64,000 bases of DNA from positions 62,001 to 126,000 of the forward strand of contig NZ_BAGL01000052.1 of the NCBI RefSeq assembly GCF_000308875.1. Reading direction: 5' to 3'. The translations under genes and the position numbers were made by a program. Source of the DNA: Nocardia transvalensis NBRC 15921 (GTDB lineage: Bacteria > Actinomycetota > Actinomycetes > Mycobacteriales > Mycobacteriaceae). Of the stretch, positions 61,707 to 64,000 are shown piece by piece. Below the pieces are notes generated by a model. It was not told the DNA's origin and did no database searches. It worked only from the letters and a program-made list of their open reading frames with translations. Within the stretch, counting starts at the first letter, position 1; every line of letters begins with the position of its first letter.

Positions 61707-62057
61707 TCACGTCCACAGCACGGCGACGAGGACGTTCAGGATCGCCAGCCCGCCCGCGGCGTGCGACATCCACTCGACGGTCTTGCCGCGCTTGGCATCC
61801 GCGTGCGCCACCTCCGCGAGACCGGCCACCGCGACCGCCACGACCAGCTTCACGACGACCTTGGCCATCACGAGGTGCTTGTCCAGCGAATCGATCCCGT
61901 CGGCCATGCCGACCAGCACCAGACCGGTGATGATCTGCGCCCGCGCGCCCCAGACCATCACCTCGTTCACTTTGGGCTGCCCGGAGGCGTATCCGCCGAT
62001 GACGGCGGCCAGGCCCAGAATGTGCGTGACGACCACCAGGTTGTAGACGAATGTCAT
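61707..62057 (-). CDS. Small four-helix membrane protein
   Basis: A 116-residue protein with four membrane helices (LVVVTHILGLAAVIGGYA, ARAQIITGLVLVGMADG, MAKVVVKLVVAVAVAGLAEVA, AAGGLAILNVLVAVLW). The His in the first helix and Gly-rich packing recall small haem- or transport-associated families but no assignment is made. Similar proteins are common in mycobacteria. Confidence 0.75.
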   Translation of the reverse strand: MTFVYNLVVVTHILGLAAVIGGYASGQPKVNEVMVWGARAQIITGLVLVGMADGIDSLDKHLVMAKVVVKLVVAVAVAGLAEVAHADAKRGKTVEWMSHAAGGLAILNVLVAVLWT

Positions 62058-62120
62058 GACTACACACAGTAGTTGATCAACGGTCCGTCAACGACATTAT
62101 GTAGTAGAAATATCCGCCGC

Positions 62121-62534
62121 TCATTCGGACGGGGCGGCGATATTCACCATCCAGCCGATCCCGAACCTGTCGGAGCACATCCCGAACTCGTCGCCCCACA
62201 TCTGCTTCTCCAGCGGCACCGCGACGGTCCCGCCCTCGCTCAGCCGGTCCCACCAGCCGCGCAGGAGCGCCGCGTCGTCACCGCTGAGACTCACCGCGAT
62301 ACTGCTGCCCGGCGCGTACTCCATGCCGGGCGGGGTGTCGGCGGCCATCAGGGTGAAGCCGTCCGGGGTCTCGAGCATGCCGTGCATGATCAGGTGCGCG
62401 CCCGGCGCCTGCTCGTCGCCGAACTCGCCGAAGGTCGACAGCGTCAGAGTGCCGCCGAACACCTCCCGATAGAACTCCAGTGCCGCACGTGCGGTATCCG
62501 CGAAGCTGATGTAGGGATTGAGTCGAGCCGCCAT
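62121..62534 (-). CDS. PhnB-like VOC-family protein
   Basis: A 137-residue glyoxalase-fold protein of the PhnB/3-demethylubiquinone-like group: LNPYISFADTARAALEFYREVFGGTL, HGMLETPDGFTLMAAD and the C-terminal WGDEFGMCSDRFGIGWMVN. Function unknown. ATG 62534 has AGGAGG six bases upstream; longer frames to 62660 are unlikely. Confidence 0.9.
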   Translation of the reverse strand: MAARLNPYISFADTARAALEFYREVFGGTLTLSTFGEFGDEQAPGAHLIMHGMLETPDGFTLMAADTPPGMEYAPGSSIAVSLSGDDAALLRGWWDRLSEGGTVAVPLEKQMWGDEFGMCSDRFGIGWMVNIAAPSE

Positions 62535-62753
62535 GGGAACCCTCCTGAGGGGTCTTGTCGCAGTCGCCATTCGGAGGCTAGTCCGGCGGGCGCGGCGATG
62601 CGGCGGATATCGCCGCGATTCGGCGTTTCGGCGGTGTATAGCTCGGGTAGTCCTCTCCAAGTGGCTCTCTCAAGTCCATGCCGTGCTCTCCAGCGCGGGG
62701 GCGAAGTGGGTCGGGTTGTCGTGGGTCGCTTGGTGGATGGCTAGGAGAAGAGG

Positions 62754-63680
62754 GTGGCGGTTGTACTTGTGCTGCGCGCACGCGGACTAGGTGATCTCCT
62801 CACCGCGGTCCCGGCTCTCCGCGCGCTGCGCCGGGCCAGGCCACACGATCACATCGCGCTCGCCGCGCCGCATCGGCTGAAACCGATCGTGGATCTGATC
62901 GCATCGGTCGACGAGATGGTTCCGACCGCGGACCCCGAGAGCCTCCGTTACGACGGTGAGCCTCCGGCGCTCGCGGTCAACCTGCACGGCGCCGGGACCG
63001 AGGGCATCGTGGAGCTGGCCAAGACCGATCCGGCCCGCATCCTCACCTATCGCAATCCCGCCTTTCCCGAGCTCCGCGGGCCGGACTGGCAGCAGGACAT
63101 GCACGATGTAGACCGCTGGTGCCACCTGCTGGAGTCCGACGGCATCGCCGCCGACCGCCGCAATCTCGGGCTGGTCCCGCCGGTGGCCACCACCAGTCAC
63201 CGCGACTGCGTGGTCGTGCACATCGGGGCCGGGTCACCGGCGCGCCGCTGGCCGCCGGAACGGTTCGCCGCCGTCGTGCGGCATCTGCTCGTGCAGGGGC
63301 GCGAGGTGGTGCTGACCGGCGACGAGTTCGAGCGCGAGATCGCCCTCAATATCGCCGCGCGCGCGGGACTGCCGCACCTGCACGTCCTCGCCGGGCAGCA
63401 GAACCTCATCGAGCTGTCCGCCACCGTCGCCGAATCGGCGCTGGTGGTATCCGGCGATACCGGCGTCGCCCATCTGGCCACCGCCTTCGGCACCCGCACC
63501 GTCCTGCTGTTCGGTCCCACGGCCCCCAGCCACAGCGGCCCGCCGCCCCACCTCCTCGGCCGCCACGTGGTGCTGTGGGCCGGCCGCACCGGCGACCACC
63601 ACGCCGACACCCCCGACCCCGGCCTCCTCGAGATCAGCGTCGCCGAGGTCGTCGACGCCATCGATAAACAACTCCGCTAG
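62754..63680 (+). CDS. Glycosyltransferase family 9 protein
   Basis: A 308-residue GT9/ADP-heptose:LPS heptosyltransferase-like enzyme: LRARGLGDLLTAVPALRALRRARP at the N-terminus, HIGAGSPARRWPPERFAAVV and the C-terminal VSGDTGVAHLATAFGTRTVLLFGPTAP. In an actinobacterium it probably acts on a cell-wall or exported glycan rather than LPS. GTG start at 62754. Confidence 0.9.
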   Translation: MAVVLVLRARGLGDLLTAVPALRALRRARPHDHIALAAPHRLKPIVDLIASVDEMVPTADPESLRYDGEPPALAVNLHGAGTEGIVELAKTDPARILTYRNPAFPELRGPDWQQDMHDVDRWCHLLESDGIAADRRNLGLVPPVATTSHRDCVVVHIGAGSPARRWPPERFAAVVRHLLVQGREVVLTGDEFEREIALNIAARAGLPHLHVLAGQQNLIELSATVAESALVVSGDTGVAHLATAFGTRTVLLFGPTAPSHSGPPPHLLGRHVVLWAGRTGDHHADTPDPGLLEISVAEVVDAIDKQLR

Positions 63681-63744
63681 CGCCCCTGGCCCGGCACCAG
63701 CGTCGACCGCCGCCGCCCGGCCTACCGCCGCGTGGGCTGACCCG

Positions 63745-64000
63745 CTACTTCCGCGCCTCGGACAGGGCCGCCGAATAGGAGGCGAGGGCGCTCGGCCAGA
63801 ACTGTTCCAGGTAGTCGCGGGCGTCGGCCAAGCCGCGGGGGTCCAGGGAGTAGAGGCGGTGGTTGCCCGCGGGGCGGACCATCACCAGGCGGGCCTCGCG
63901 GAGAACTCGGAGGTGCTGGGAGACCGCGGAACTGCTCACGCCGACGGTGGCGGCCAGGTCGCCGACCGATCGCGGCGCCTGCGGCAGGGCCTCGAAAATC
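63745..64000 (-). CDS. ArsR-family regulator, N-terminus beyond the window
   Basis: The last 84 or so residues of a winged-helix repressor: ALPQAPRSVGDLAATVGVSSSAVSQHLRVLREARLVMVRPAGNHRLYSLDPRGL, then a helical tail. No metal-binding Cys are seen. The 5' end lies beyond base 64000. The GTG at 63939 is internal to the HTH and unlikely to be the start. Confidence 0.9.
   Translation of the reverse strand, partial: IFEALPQAPRSVGDLAATVGVSSSAVSQHLRVLREARLVMVRPAGNHRLYSLDPRGLADARDYLEQFWPSALASYSAALSEARK

Overview
The window is high-GC, densely coding actinobacterial DNA, most likely from a Nocardia or close mycolic-acid-containing relative. Pointers are a GabD2-type succinic semialdehyde dehydrogenase very like the mycobacterial one, a DesA3-type acyl desaturase with its ferredoxin-reductase partner, a furA-katG pair, a KasA/B-like ketoacyl synthase, an LppP/LprE lipoprotein, a mycothiol-dependent enzyme family member, conservon-type roadblock/GTPase genes and XRE/DUF397 pairs. 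There are many GTG starts and many one- to four-base stop/start overlaps. No rRNA, tRNA, CRISPR array or recognisable transposase was seen.

Layout. 0-9.4 kb: end of a probable polysaccharide deacetylase, a 23-bp tandem repeat, a luciferase-like monooxygenase, gabD2, a CmtR-like metal sensor coupled to a CDF efflux gene, a LysE exporter, an orphan roadblock/GTPase pair and a methionine-salvage operon (mtnA-mtnB fusion, mtnD, mtnC). 9.4-12 kb: an accessory-looking module, three tiny coupled genes divergent from an XRE regulator and two DUF397 genes. 12-26 kb: mixed metabolism and regulation (SDR and TetR with a long operator, cupin, esterase, methyltransferases, HAD, HNH, GNAT, quinone reductase, KAS and TetR). 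26-33 kb: lipoprotein, reductase-desA3 operon behind two similar palindromes, furA-katG, P1 peptidase. 33.8-38.5 kb: SCO6745-like protein, a large membrane Ser/Thr kinase with a DFN motif, a membrane hydrolase, and a 5'-truncated MmyB-type regulator. 38.5-42 kb: a visibly lower-GC block with a 899-residue STAND NTPase/TPR protein and a divergent tiny membrane protein. 42-48 kb: TetR/saccharopine-dehydrogenase-like pair, a DUF4328 membrane protein, then about 1.2 kb of hairpin-rich DNA without a conventional gene leading into a MerR-like regulator. 48-64 kb: cyclophilin, VOC proteins, kinase-like, SDRs, GtrA, SGNH hydrolase, PCuAC-DyP peroxidase, a BrnT/BrnA-like toxin-antitoxin pair behind a perfect palindrome, 5-FTHF cyclo-ligase-like, GlxA regulator, GT9 glycosyltransferase and a partial ArsR gene.

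How parts cooperate. The mtn genes recycle methylthioadenosine-derived sugar to the ketoacid precursor of methionine. The reductase feeds electrons to the desaturase. FurA probably represses katG. Several TetR, XRE, ArsR and RHH regulators have clear palindromes in front of them or between them and a divergent enzyme gene. The parts least explained by known systems are the hairpin-rich 45.5-46.67 kb region, the STAND NTPase locus and the three-gene mini-operon at 9.5-10.1 kb.
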